Positions 8,109 to 14,955 of a stretch of DNA of 27,329 nt are shown in pieces. The stretch's first letter is position 1, and each line of letters starts with the position of its first letter. The stretch spans positions 1-27,329 of the forward strand of contig CAZNSG010000273.1 of assembly GCA_964575715.1 (NCBI GenBank), written 5' to 3'. The position numbers were made by a program, and so were the translations under genes. The stretch is from PNAI01 sp964575715. Lineage in GTDB: Bacteria > Pseudomonadota > Alphaproteobacteria > Rhizobiales > Xanthobacteraceae. Below the pieces are notes generated by a model. It searched no databases. It saw only the letters and a program-made list of their open reading frames with translations, and was not told the origin of the DNA.

Positions 8109-9452
8109 TCAGTAGCGAAATGCCGGACCGAATGAAATTGACAAATTTCGGTAGGCAAAATTCACGATATTGGAGTCATTTCGCAAGTAGTGCACGTTCA
8201 ACCGCAGACTCGCCTGCCCAACGATGTTCGCTTCGAATGTCGATCCAGCATACCACATACGATCACGGCGAGTCACGATAGGATCGTAGTCAGGATTGGG
8301 AATTTTGAAGTCGGTCAGGTTGGCGCCGATGTAGGGTGTCACGACCCCCTGTCGACTGCCTCCAAACCAGGTTAGATTGAAGGTTATTGGCATGCCCACT
8401 TCGACGCTCGGGCGCCGATAGCTCCAGAAAGTGAAGTCGGATCTGTTCCAATCGTAACTGATACGGCCGCTCCAGCGCACGGGGCCATAGATCAACCCGC
8501 TCGCGGCCAGAGAATAGGTGATAAGTTCTCCCGTCTGCTCCCCGGCCGTCGGGTAATCGGCCGAATCGTAGTATTTTCGATCGCGGTATTCGACGGCCGT
8601 TTCGATTACTGTTACTGGATTTAGTTTTGAACGAATTGACGTACCACCGCCATATGTTCTGAAATAAGGACGATCGCCGAGGAAAATACCATTCGTAATC
8701 CCGTAGAACTTTATGGTAGTGCCTGAGATGTATTCCGGAAAAAACAACAGGCGCGGTCCGGCCTGCAGCTCGATGGCGCCCAAATTGACTTGTTCGAGTT
8801 TAAATTGCCTTGCGTAGTACCCGCCCAATCCTGCTTCAAAAACATCTCCTCGATCGCCGAAGTCATGCTCAAAATTCAGCGTGGTAAGGGCGTAAGCATT
8901 CCAATCCGGCTTCTTGGCGAAGGCGGTATCCAAGGCAACGTCTTGTCCGCCGAAACGTACTAGACCTGCTGACGATCCCGCGTTTGCGTTCGATTGATGT
9001 CGCAGACCGGTATGGAAGTAGGCGGCAAAGCGGTTGGGCTTAAGCCGACGATCGATTTCCTTGATAGAGGCATTCGCATTGGCCCGCAAATCGGCTGAAA
9101 TATTGCGAGTAGCAGCGACGGCCTCGAAATAACTTCGAGCGGCGTGATAGGATTCCAGCAGAAAATATAGAACGCCCAACTCGTAGGTTAATTCTGGAAG
9201 TGCTGGGTTGAAGAGAAGCAATCTTTCATAGGCGCCGATGGCGGCCTCATAATCACCGAGGTCTTTTGCCATACGAGCATATTGCAGCGTGAGTTGGACG
9301 TTCGTCGGATCGCGCAGAACGCGTTGGTACAGCGCCTCATAGGTCGCCCGTCCATTCGCCGAAAGGATCTGCGCGGAGGCGGCTCCGCCGTACGCCAGAG
9401 CGGCGCTCAAACAAGCCGCGCGTGTAAGGTGCAACGCACGGCGAATCAACAT
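8109..9452 (-). CDS. TPR plus outer-membrane beta-barrel protein (SLAM/DUF560-like)
   Basis: This is an exported protein of 447 residues when started at the ATG at 9452, which gives a good signal peptide (LTRAACLSAALAYGGAASAQ at its core). Longer starts at 9593 (ATG with GGGAG upstream) and 9608 (TTG) are possible but put about 50 odd residues before the signal. Residues 36-137 form TPR-like helical repeats (LYQRVLRDPTNVQLTLQYAR, then YEAAIGAYERLLLFNP, then SYHAARSYFEAV). Residues from about 140 to the end alternate polar and aromatic residues as in a beta-barrel and close with an aromatic C-terminus (LSISFGPAFRY), the usual barrel-assembly signal. This layout matches surface lipoprotein assembly modifier proteins, though no lipoprotein client is recognised nearby. 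Its stop overlaps the start region of the FecR gene, implying an operon. Confidence 0.75.
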   Translation of the reverse strand: MLIRRALHLTRAACLSAALAYGGAASAQILSANGRATYEALYQRVLRDPTNVQLTLQYARMAKDLGDYEAAIGAYERLLLFNPALPELTYELGVLYFLLESYHAARSYFEAVAATRNISADLRANANASIKEIDRRLKPNRFAAYFHTGLRHQSNANAGSSAGLVRFGGQDVALDTAFAKKPDWNAYALTTLNFEHDFGDRGDVFEAGLGGYYARQFKLEQVNLGAIELQAGPRLLFFPEYISGTTIKFYGITNGIFLGDRPYFRTYGGGTSIRSKLNPVTVIETAVEYRDRKYYDSADYPTAGEQTGELITYSLAASGLIYGPVRWSGRISYDWNRSDFTFWSYRRPSVEVGMPITFNLTWFGGSRQGVVTPYIGANLTDFKIPNPDYDPIVTRRDRMWYAGSTFEANIVGQASLRLNVHYLRNDSNIVNFAYRNLSISFGPAFRY

Positions 9453-9637
9453 GGTCTTTGGCCGTCGTGCAGACCGCCGGAGAAGCCAGCCCAATTTTAG
9501 GCCATGGGAGCAGCGGAAGCGACCAGGCCACTGATTTATCGGTGCAGCTAAAAATGTCGCGCTGCAAAAAAGCGCGTATGCAACGCGACCCATAGGAAAT
9601 TCTCCCAATCCAAGAAGACTCGCCGCATAAAATAATT

Positions 9638-9649
9638 ATCATTAATGAT
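9638..9649. promoter_or_regulatory. Perfect 12-bp palindrome ATCATTAATGAT, candidate operator
   Basis: ATCATTAATGAT reads the same on both strands and lies in an AT-rich patch 186 nt upstream of the chosen TPR-barrel start (45 nt upstream of the longer ATG start at 9593). It is AT-rich against a GC-rich background. It vaguely resembles iron-type (Fur-like) operators, but that assignment is a guess. Confidence 0.35.
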
Positions 9650-9886
9650 TGCGGCACACCAAGATTTCATCCCGCTCAATTGCCGGCGTACCGCACGAAT
9701 ACCCCTTCACTGTTGCTCAGCAACCACAGTCGGGTGCAGGAGATGCATTGGCGTTTGCGCAATTGATTCTGCGCCACTACAGCCCTGGCCCGGCATGCGC
9801 GGTGCTTTTGAAATTGCGGACAAAACTGCATTTATCGAGAATGGGCGCCCGCCGGAATGGCCATCGGCATCCTGATTTCCATTGCG

Positions 9887-9997
9887 CGCTTGCGGCCGGA
9901 GCGCCGGCGCTCGACGCTCGGTAATCTCGGCCCAGTGGAGTTCGAAACGCAGGTGCTGTTAGCATCGGATGGTGTCCATCAAACCGGCAGCAGGCCA
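9887..9997 (+). pseudogene. IS3-type transposase (OrfB) C-terminal remnant
   Basis: The plus-strand frame encodes ERRRSTLGNLGPVEFE followed by GVHQTGSRP, the usual last part of an IS3-family OrfB (integrase-core transposase, where RRRHSTLG.SPVEFE is standard). The DDE catalytic part, OrfA and inverted repeats are absent, so only the tail remains. It ends next to the stop codon of the minus-strand permease gene at 9999. The match is from memory of the family motif; the exact IS is unknown. Confidence 0.6.
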
Positions 9998-9998
9998 A

Positions 9999-11999
9999 TC
10001 ACATCAATCCCATCAGGCGCCAAACGGGGACGCTCAAGGCAACCGCGACGACTGTCCAGACGCCAAATGCAAGAGCTGCTGGCAATGCTTGGGCATGGCT
10101 AAAAAGCTGACCGCCGGAGCCTGCGTATAGCGCCAGATAGGTTGTGCTTTGATAAGGCAGAAAAAATCCATTACAGGCAATCACGGCGATCAACCCGACG
10201 ACAAATGGCGATATGCCTGCTGCACTTGCGACAGGTCCCAAGGCAATTGTGATAAGGGGAGCAGCTGCCTGCCACCGTACGACAAAGCTGATCGCAAAAC
10301 AGAAGAGAGCCAGCACGATGACGAAAGAAACACGTGCTGACGACAAATCGCCGACAGCAGCCACGACACCATCAGCGATCCAGCGATCGAGACCCGTGCG
10401 CTCGAAGACGGCCGCTAAACTTATAAGTATTCCGAACAACAGCGCAAAATTCCAGTTCACTGCACGTAAGGTGGTTGTCGTGACGACGCGCGTCGCCGAC
10501 AGCACGCCAATTGCCAAAATGGCGACCCAGGCCGGGTTTACACCGTGAAGAGGTTGCGTGGCAAAGCTAAGAAGCAAGCCGATTCCAGCGCCCAAAGCAA
10601 TTTTTTCTGCGCGTGTCATGGGGCCAAGAAGGGCTTTTTGAAGTTGGAGCGATTTCGCCCTCTCCGCCGATCCCCGTCGATCCTCTGCCGCTGGCCGGTA
10701 GAGCCAAACGATAGATACGAGAATGCCGACGAATAAAATGATGTTGACCGGCGCGCCATAGATAGCCCAGTTGATCCAGTTCATCTCAGGGTGTGCCTCA
10801 GCCGGCAGAAGCGCCGACACCAGGACGGCCGTGGCCGAGCTGGTGAGAAATGCTGCGGCCATCTGTCCGAAGCCGATCAAAGCAGCCATAGCCAAGCCTG
10901 CCGAGGCCCGCGATCGCGCACCATAACCCAACGCTTCGACCAGTTCCTTCAGCATGGGTGCAATAATGATGATCCGGCCTGTCGCAACTGGGACCGCCGG
11001 ACTTATCAAGAGTCCAGCGAGTGACAATGAACACACCTCGCCGGCAAAACCACCTCGTAAATGCGTGATAGTTTGCAAGGCCAGCCGGTAGAGAATGCCG
11101 GTTTCGGTAATGGCCGCACCAATAATGAGTACGGCGACGACAAGCACCCAGCTTGTCGTTGCGAAGCCTCCCAGCGCATCGGTGACGCTTGAGACGCCGA
11201 GCAACACCCACGCGCAGGCGAGCAACAAGCCCAAGATGCCTTCAGGAATCGATTCAAATATCAGAATTGGTAAAGCTGCAAATAAAATGACAAGTGCGTG
11301 CCAAGCAACAACCGATTGCCCGGTGAGTGGCGGCAGCATCAGACCGATTCCCAAGATCAGACCTGCCGCCGCCAGGGAGATGTTTGCGCGCGTCGGGCGC
11401 CATCGCCGCAATGGAACGTTTCCAGACGCGGTTCCAACGACGCCTTCATCGGAAGGTTTCGCTACAATTGCAGTCCCGGCGGTGTCCGTTCTGACCGCTT
11501 GGGTAAGCATGCGAGCTAACCGCCGGCTGAGCGTCGCGGCGATAGCCAGTGCGACACCTGGCTGATCCCGCACGAGATTCAAAAATGCGCTGCGCTCCAA
11601 ACGCAGGACCTCACAATCCGTCTCAGCCTTAATAGTGGCGGTCCGTGGGCTATTCGTGAGCAGCGCCATCTCTCCAAATGGCTCGCCTGCCTGAAGGATT
11701 TGCACCGGAATTTGGCCAACTTCACTCCTGTCGGACAAATAGACACCCACCGATCCACCCGCCACCAAATAGAATGCGTCCCCCATTTCGCCTTGCGAAA
11801 AGATGATTGAGGACGCGCGATAGCGAAGTGGTTGCAAATGTGCCGCAAGCTTTGCCAGCGCTACTCGATCTACGTCGGCGAACAGGTCCACTCGTCGGAG
11901 AAGCTGTGCATATTCGACAGACTCAACCGATCTCGGTGCGAGAACCTTTGCGGCTGGAGGATTTTGGATGTTGTTCTTATCCGAGTGGCTGTCCTGCAT
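9999..11999 (-). CDS. SLC13/DASS-type membrane transporter with N-terminal cyclic-nucleotide-binding domain
   Basis: This is a fusion of a CNB sensor to an anion-type permease. The preferred ATG at 11999 has GGGGGA six bases upstream and gives 666 residues; a start at 12056 (685 residues) has no spaced ribosome site. Residues about 35-165 form the CNB domain (SSIIFSQGEMGDAFYLVAGG) with a canonical phosphate cassette FGEMALLTNSPRTATIKA (Glu110, Arg119). A linker follows, then about 11-12 hydrophobic helices from about residue 208. These contain SLC13/SLT-like patches: PAVPVATGRIIIIAPML, a GQMAAAFLTSSATAV Ser/Thr cluster, and near the end FFLPYQSTTYLALYAG. Such permeases usually carry dicarboxylates, sulfate or other anions; the substrate here is unknown. 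The natural reading is transport gated by cAMP/cGMP made by the nearby CHASE2 cyclase, which is inference. Confidence 0.88.
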   Translation of the reverse strand: MQDSHSDKNNIQNPPAAKVLAPRSVESVEYAQLLRRVDLFADVDRVALAKLAAHLQPLRYRASSIIFSQGEMGDAFYLVAGGSVGVYLSDRSEVGQIPVQILQAGEPFGEMALLTNSPRTATIKAETDCEVLRLERSAFLNLVRDQPGVALAIAATLSRRLARMLTQAVRTDTAGTAIVAKPSDEGVVGTASGNVPLRRWRPTRANISLAAAGLILGIGLMLPPLTGQSVVAWHALVILFAALPILIFESIPEGILGLLLACAWVLLGVSSVTDALGGFATTSWVLVVAVLIIGAAITETGILYRLALQTITHLRGGFAGEVCSLSLAGLLISPAVPVATGRIIIIAPMLKELVEALGYGARSRASAGLAMAALIGFGQMAAAFLTSSATAVLVSALLPAEAHPEMNWINWAIYGAPVNIILFVGILVSIVWLYRPAAEDRRGSAERAKSLQLQKALLGPMTRAEKIALGAGIGLLLSFATQPLHGVNPAWVAILAIGVLSATRVVTTTTLRAVNWNFALLFGILISLAAVFERTGLDRWIADGVVAAVGDLSSARVSFVIVLALFCFAISFVVRWQAAAPLITIALGPVASAAGISPFVVGLIAVIACNGFFLPYQSTTYLALYAGSGGQLFSHAQALPAALAFGVWTVVAVALSVPVWRLMGLM

Positions 12000-12172
12000 G
12001 CTTGTCCCCCGCATTTCAGCATTTGGCGACCATGCCGACGGATACGTCGCATTCACCTAACGGATTCTTTGTACCAGCGGCAGTGAGTAAAGAGAAAGAG
12101 AAAGTTGGAGTTGGCGCTGATCCTTGGTAATCGGGGAAATGCTGTCTCATTCATCCATTTCGGGAGGAACCC

Positions 12173-12313
12173 ATGCTCAAAAATTCTTTGCTGTTCGCCG
12201 CTCCGCTTGCGCTCATTGGCACCGCTCTCGTTCTTTACAATCGGATGCACCGCCGCAACCCTCTCCGGTTAAACATGGGTCAATCGGCACGCTCATGCAT
12301 TCGACGGCAGTGA
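12173..12313 (+). CDS. Small single-helix membrane protein (46 aa), hypothetical
   Basis: This short plus-strand frame has an excellent ribosome site: GGGAGGA with 5-nt spacing to an ATG at 12173, ending in TGA at 12311-12313. The product starts with a hydrophobic helix (LLFAAPLALIGTALVLY) followed by a basic stretch (NRMHRRNPLRL), so it should insert with the basic tail inside. It lies alone on the plus strand between two minus-strand CNB-domain genes. No family is recognised. The strong ribosome site and the clean positive-inside helix are the only support. Confidence 0.45.
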   Translation: MLKNSLLFAAPLALIGTALVLYNRMHRRNPLRLNMGQSARSCIRRQ

Positions 12314-12327
12314 GAGCAACGTCACCA

Positions 12328-13164
12328 TTATACGGTGCTAAAGTTTAGCTCTGTGTCGCTGGCGGTTTCAGCCGGCTGCTTGATTTTGTTCTGTTCGATA
12401 ATTCCTTCAAGCCGCGCGATATTCTGCAGCAAGCGCTGGCTAGTCAGGATAAGGAAGTAATAGCCGAATTGCGGATTCTGAAAGTAGATTTCGAGCAGCT
12501 TATCATAGGCGATGGTCAGCACTTCCCCCTGCTCCGTGCATTTGACTGTCTGCGTGCGCCGGTTATTGGGCGTGAGAAAGCCAAGTTCGCCCATGAGACG
12601 TCCGGGCAGAAGCTCGACACCGATTTCGGTGACCAGGAATTTTCCAGTGACCGTCAAAAACATCTCGTTGGCTGCATCCCCCTTATGAAACAACTCATCG
12701 CCATGGCGATATGTGCGCTTGGTCATGAAAGGCCTGAGCCATTCCATCGACGTATCGCCCTGCACGGCACTTCGCGTTTTCTTGACGAGGTTGAGCATCT
12801 GATAGAGACGGATGCCGTTGATAGGCAGCAACAGTAGATACAAGAAAAGAGTCTTGATATCGCCGGCGAGCGCGCCGTAACCAATGAAAAACACATCGCT
12901 GATCATGTTTATGACGCGTAGACGCACCATGGTACGCATCAGCAGTGTGGCGACATAGAAGGCTGCGCCGATCAGGGCGCACATGCTTGCAATGGTGATG
13001 CTGGCCAGCATAATTTCCAAAAGACGATCAAATAGCGCCTCGTAAGTGATGTTGTTTGGATCAAGACCGAGTTGAATCAGAATCTTTGCGATCCTGAGGT
13101 TGTCCGCTGCCTTGTCGATGATGCGGTCCAGTATCGTCGACAGGTCCACATTGCCGAAGTTCAT
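12328..13164 (-). CDS. Three-helix membrane protein with C-terminal cyclic-nucleotide-binding domain (Popeye-like layout)
   Basis: This is a 278-residue membrane sensor. The ATG at 13164 has GAGGAAG just upstream. After a helical N-terminus (about 1-45), hydrophobic helices occur at about 51-75, 84-100 and 104-118 (LFLYLLLLPINGIRLYQML). A CNB domain follows from about residue 140 to 250, including YRHGDELFHKGDAANEMFLT and a phosphate cassette MGELGFLTPNNRRTQTVKC with Glu193 and an Arg pair near 202-203. The order of three helices then CNB fold is that of Popeye-domain proteins, although sequence homology to animal Popeye proteins is not claimed. No channel pore motif or kinase is present. It is the first gene of the minus-strand cyclic-nucleotide neighbourhood and a probable membrane effector of it. 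Confidence 0.82.
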   Translation of the reverse strand: MNFGNVDLSTILDRIIDKAADNLRIAKILIQLGLDPNNITYEALFDRLLEIMLASITIASMCALIGAAFYVATLLMRTMVRLRVINMISDVFFIGYGALAGDIKTLFLYLLLLPINGIRLYQMLNLVKKTRSAVQGDTSMEWLRPFMTKRTYRHGDELFHKGDAANEMFLTVTGKFLVTEIGVELLPGRLMGELGFLTPNNRRTQTVKCTEQGEVLTIAYDKLLEIYFQNPQFGYYFLILTSQRLLQNIARLEGIIEQNKIKQPAETASDTELNFSTV

Positions 13165-13400
13165 TGTCTTCCTCGCGAAAAATTGTGAGCTATTGCCGAA
13201 TATTGGCGATGGACGAAGTCGGGCGGCAGGGTCTGAGCATGGCTCCTGACGGTCTCGATGCCATCGATGAACTTTACTTTAAGGATCGATTTCGGCAACC
13301 GGTTAAACGGCTCGTCGATCATTTTCCAGTGCAAGAGTCCGCTTATGACCCAGACTGCTAAGTCCACAATGCAGGAAAGAAGCGGGCCAAAGAGCGCCAC
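13161..13400 (-). pseudogene. Possible acyltransferase-3 C-terminal remnant
   Basis: A 79-codon minus-strand frame (GTG start, no ribosome site) ends in TGA overlapping the ATG of the CNB membrane protein (ATGA overlap). Its first half has a hydrophobic helix then HWKMIDEPFNRLPKS, which resembles the closing segment of acyltransferase-3 proteins (helix, W..IE.PF.RL). The catalytic N-terminal part is missing. The resemblance is weak and the frame may be accidental, though the 4-nt overlap is typical of coupled genes. Confidence 0.25.
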
Positions 13401-13575
13401 GCACGAATGACTTTGAAGGATGCCAAAACACGGGCGTTAGAAAGGCGGCTCCCCAACGTGTTCAGACTGATTGGTGAGCGTCAATTACAAAGGCAAGGGC
13501 GGCGTGCTGCACGTCAAGCACTCTGATTCCAATTCGTGCGGCACGATCATACGGAAATTCGATCGCGGGCACTAA
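13377..13575 (+). pseudogene. ParB-like partition protein C-terminal remnant, frameshifted
   Basis: Two adjacent plus-strand frames together spell a ParB-type C-terminus: KDAKTRALERRLPNVFRLI up to about 13472, then, after a one-base shift, VSVNYKGKGGVLHVKH to a TAA at 13573-13575. In ParB this dimerisation region reads (D)A.TRALE..LS..LGL.V.I..KGKGG.L.I.Y..LDQLD. The usual LDQLD part is degraded here. A stop codon closes the frame just upstream and no N-terminal nuclease or helix-turn-helix part is present. It is a decayed fragment, probably from a chromosomal or plasmid/ICE parB copy. Recognition is from memory of the family pattern. Confidence 0.5.
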
Positions 13576-13614
13576 TCGTCGATTGAACAGACCGTAGGAA
13601 AAAGGTTGGCTTCC

Positions 13615-13926
13615 CTATATGGGGTTCTCAATATACCTCACCGGGAGGCTTTTCGCATCCTGCATCTGCATCAATTTATTGACGTCTATATTGGGATGGT
13701 CCTTGAGGGCCTCTACGAGGCAACCCTTGACGAATTTGCGCTTCGCAAACCACCCGAGCTTCTTGCCCTTCGCCTCGGCCTTGCATGCAACATTCGCCTG
13801 TTTCCAGGCGGCTGTTTCCGCCTTGGTCATCCTCGCGGCCTCGGCGGGTGCGGGCATGAACGCAATACTGCTAACAACTACCGTAGCGATAATGCCGGCA
13901 AATAATTTTGGGGCAAATTGAGACAT
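13615..13926 (-). CDS. Small secreted Cys-containing protein (PsiF-like pattern), hypothetical
   Basis: This is a 103-residue protein with a good ribosome site (AAGGAG, 8-nt spacing) and a clear signal peptide (MSQFAPKLFAGIIATVVVSSIAF..., ending near PAPAEA). The mature part has KQANVACKAEAKGKKLGWFAKRKF followed by VKGCLVEAL. This two-Cys, Lys-rich layout recalls PsiF repeats (phosphate-starvation-inducible proteins), but the match is loose. Likely periplasmic. The function is unknown. No operon partner; the neighbours are remnants. Confidence 0.65.
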   Translation of the reverse strand: MSQFAPKLFAGIIATVVVSSIAFMPAPAEAARMTKAETAAWKQANVACKAEAKGKKLGWFAKRKFVKGCLVEALKDHPNIDVNKLMQMQDAKSLPVRYIENPI

Positions 13927-14001
13927 TTGCGTTCTCCTTGAACCGATATTCCTCAGATGAATTCTGGAACTGCGTAAACTATAGCATACGGTGGAGCTCC
14001 T

Positions 14002-14041
14002 GAAAAGCCATCGGCCGGCTGCGCAGCGCTCCCGGCTTTTC
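14002..14041 (-). terminator. Candidate hairpin terminator downstream of the 14192-14665 gene
   Basis: GAAAAGCC at 14002-14009 pairs exactly with GGCTTTTC at 14034-14041 around a GC-rich 24-nt loop that can fold further. Read on the minus strand it follows the secreted-protein gene by about 150 nt and ends in a short T-run. The T tract is part of the stem, so the call is tentative. Confidence 0.35.
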
Positions 14042-14191
14042 CGTCGTCCCGCATAATCACGCGCATTGCATTACTTTCATCGTTTGCAAGCGGCTGTTAG
14101 AATCCAATGTTGCCCCTAGACAGTCAGCACGGTTGTCCGGATGGGGAAGCATCGCCAGTCTCCAGGGTCGGTGGGGTCTACCGCGATTGAG

Positions 14192-14665
14192 TCATGGGTT
14201 GACTGGCAACTTCCTGTTGCTCGGCAGGAAGGCTTTCAGCGGGCGCTTGATCGCACCGGAACAGTTGCGGGTAATTGTTTTGCCGCCATCGGTCCAGGTT
14301 TGCGTACCGATGAGCTTGGCGCTGCGCCGCACGAAGGTGCCGCTGTAGTTCGCATTGTATTGGCGATTCTCGCCGCTCCAGGACCCTTGCAGTTTAATGT
14401 TCTGGCCGCTGAGGCTGCCGTTGCCCTGTTCCACCGTCGCTTCCACCGCCGCCAGGCGCAATCGTACAACATGCGTGTAGCGGGCCGCTCCGCCGGAGAT
14501 CGTAACGTCGATTGCCTCACGCATTTTAGTCTCTGTGAACGGCAGCTTGTCGCACAGAAGCGTGCCGCGATAAACCGCATCGAGCATCTGCGCCGTTGCC
14601 GGCGTGGCAACTATCGCAATCGCCGCCGCCGCAAGTGCCCCAATCGCATTTCCCATGCGCACCAT
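14192..14665 (-). CDS. Secreted hypothetical protein
   Basis: This is a protein of 157 residues with a signal peptide (IGALAAAAIAIVATPATAQ). The mature chain starts MLDAVYRGTLLCDKLPFTE and continues with alternating polar beta-type segments (GSLSGQNIKLQGSWSGENR, YNANYSGTFVRR) and a final Cys (TRNCSGAIKRP). Two Cys residues, one near each end, could form a disulfide in the periplasm. Either Met1 (14665, GGGGAG upstream) or Met4 (14656, GGGAG upstream) could be the start. Similar small proteins are common in Rhizobiales, but no function is known to me. It is probably transcribed alone. Confidence 0.65.
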   Translation of the reverse strand: MVRMGNAIGALAAAAIAIVATPATAQMLDAVYRGTLLCDKLPFTETKMREAIDVTISGGAARYTHVVRLRLAAVEATVEQGNGSLSGQNIKLQGSWSGENRQYNANYSGTFVRRSAKLIGTQTWTDGGKTITRNCSGAIKRPLKAFLPSNRKLPVNP

Positions 14666-14777
14666 CTCCCATTCTCCCCTGCGAAGTTTTTGTTATCGCC
14701 GCCGTCGCGGTGACCGGCCCCCATGACGGAACTCGTAGCAATGTTAGTTTAGTGATCTCTGTCGCGCTACTGTAAAG

Positions 14778-14879
14778 TTGGCCGCTTGGAAAACCGTGCT
14801 CGATCTCAAGACCGTAAAAGCGCTCGGCCTCACGGCGCCGCCAACGCTGCTCGCCCGCGCCGACGCGGTGATCGAATAA
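14778..14879 (+). pseudogene. C-terminal tail of an ABC-type substrate-binding protein, truncated
   Basis: The plus strand encodes VLDLKTVKALGLTAPPTLLA then RADAVIE and a TAA at 14877-14879. This is the standard ending of the PF04392-type ABC substrate-binding proteins of Rhizobiales (F..VINLKTAKALGL..PPTLLARADEVIE). Everything upstream of about nt 14778 is missing, so only about 33 codons remain. It abuts the truncated 3' end of the integrase pseudogene on the other strand, marking a recombination junction. Confidence 0.65.
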
Positions 14880-14955
14880 AACTGCTATTTGCTGCGGTGC
14901 ATGAGTCCGTTGTTGTGAAGGGTTTCGGATACCGGCCGATGACAGCGGGGCGGCG

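Larger units (their letters stand above)
9453..9998. other. Intergenic region with palindrome and IS remnant
   Basis: About 545 nt without an intact gene lie upstream of the TPR-barrel gene and downstream of the permease. It may hold an N-terminal extension of the TPR-barrel gene (to 9593 or 9608), a 12-bp palindrome (9638-9649), short unrecognised plus-strand frames (9645-9924), and the tail of an IS3-type transposase (9887-9997). Confidence 0.5.

Noticed and set aside
9645..9924. Overlapping plus-strand frames (76 and 91 codons) in the intergenic region
   Set aside because: No ribosome site, no protein-like pattern and no family; only the IS3 tail further right is recognisable.
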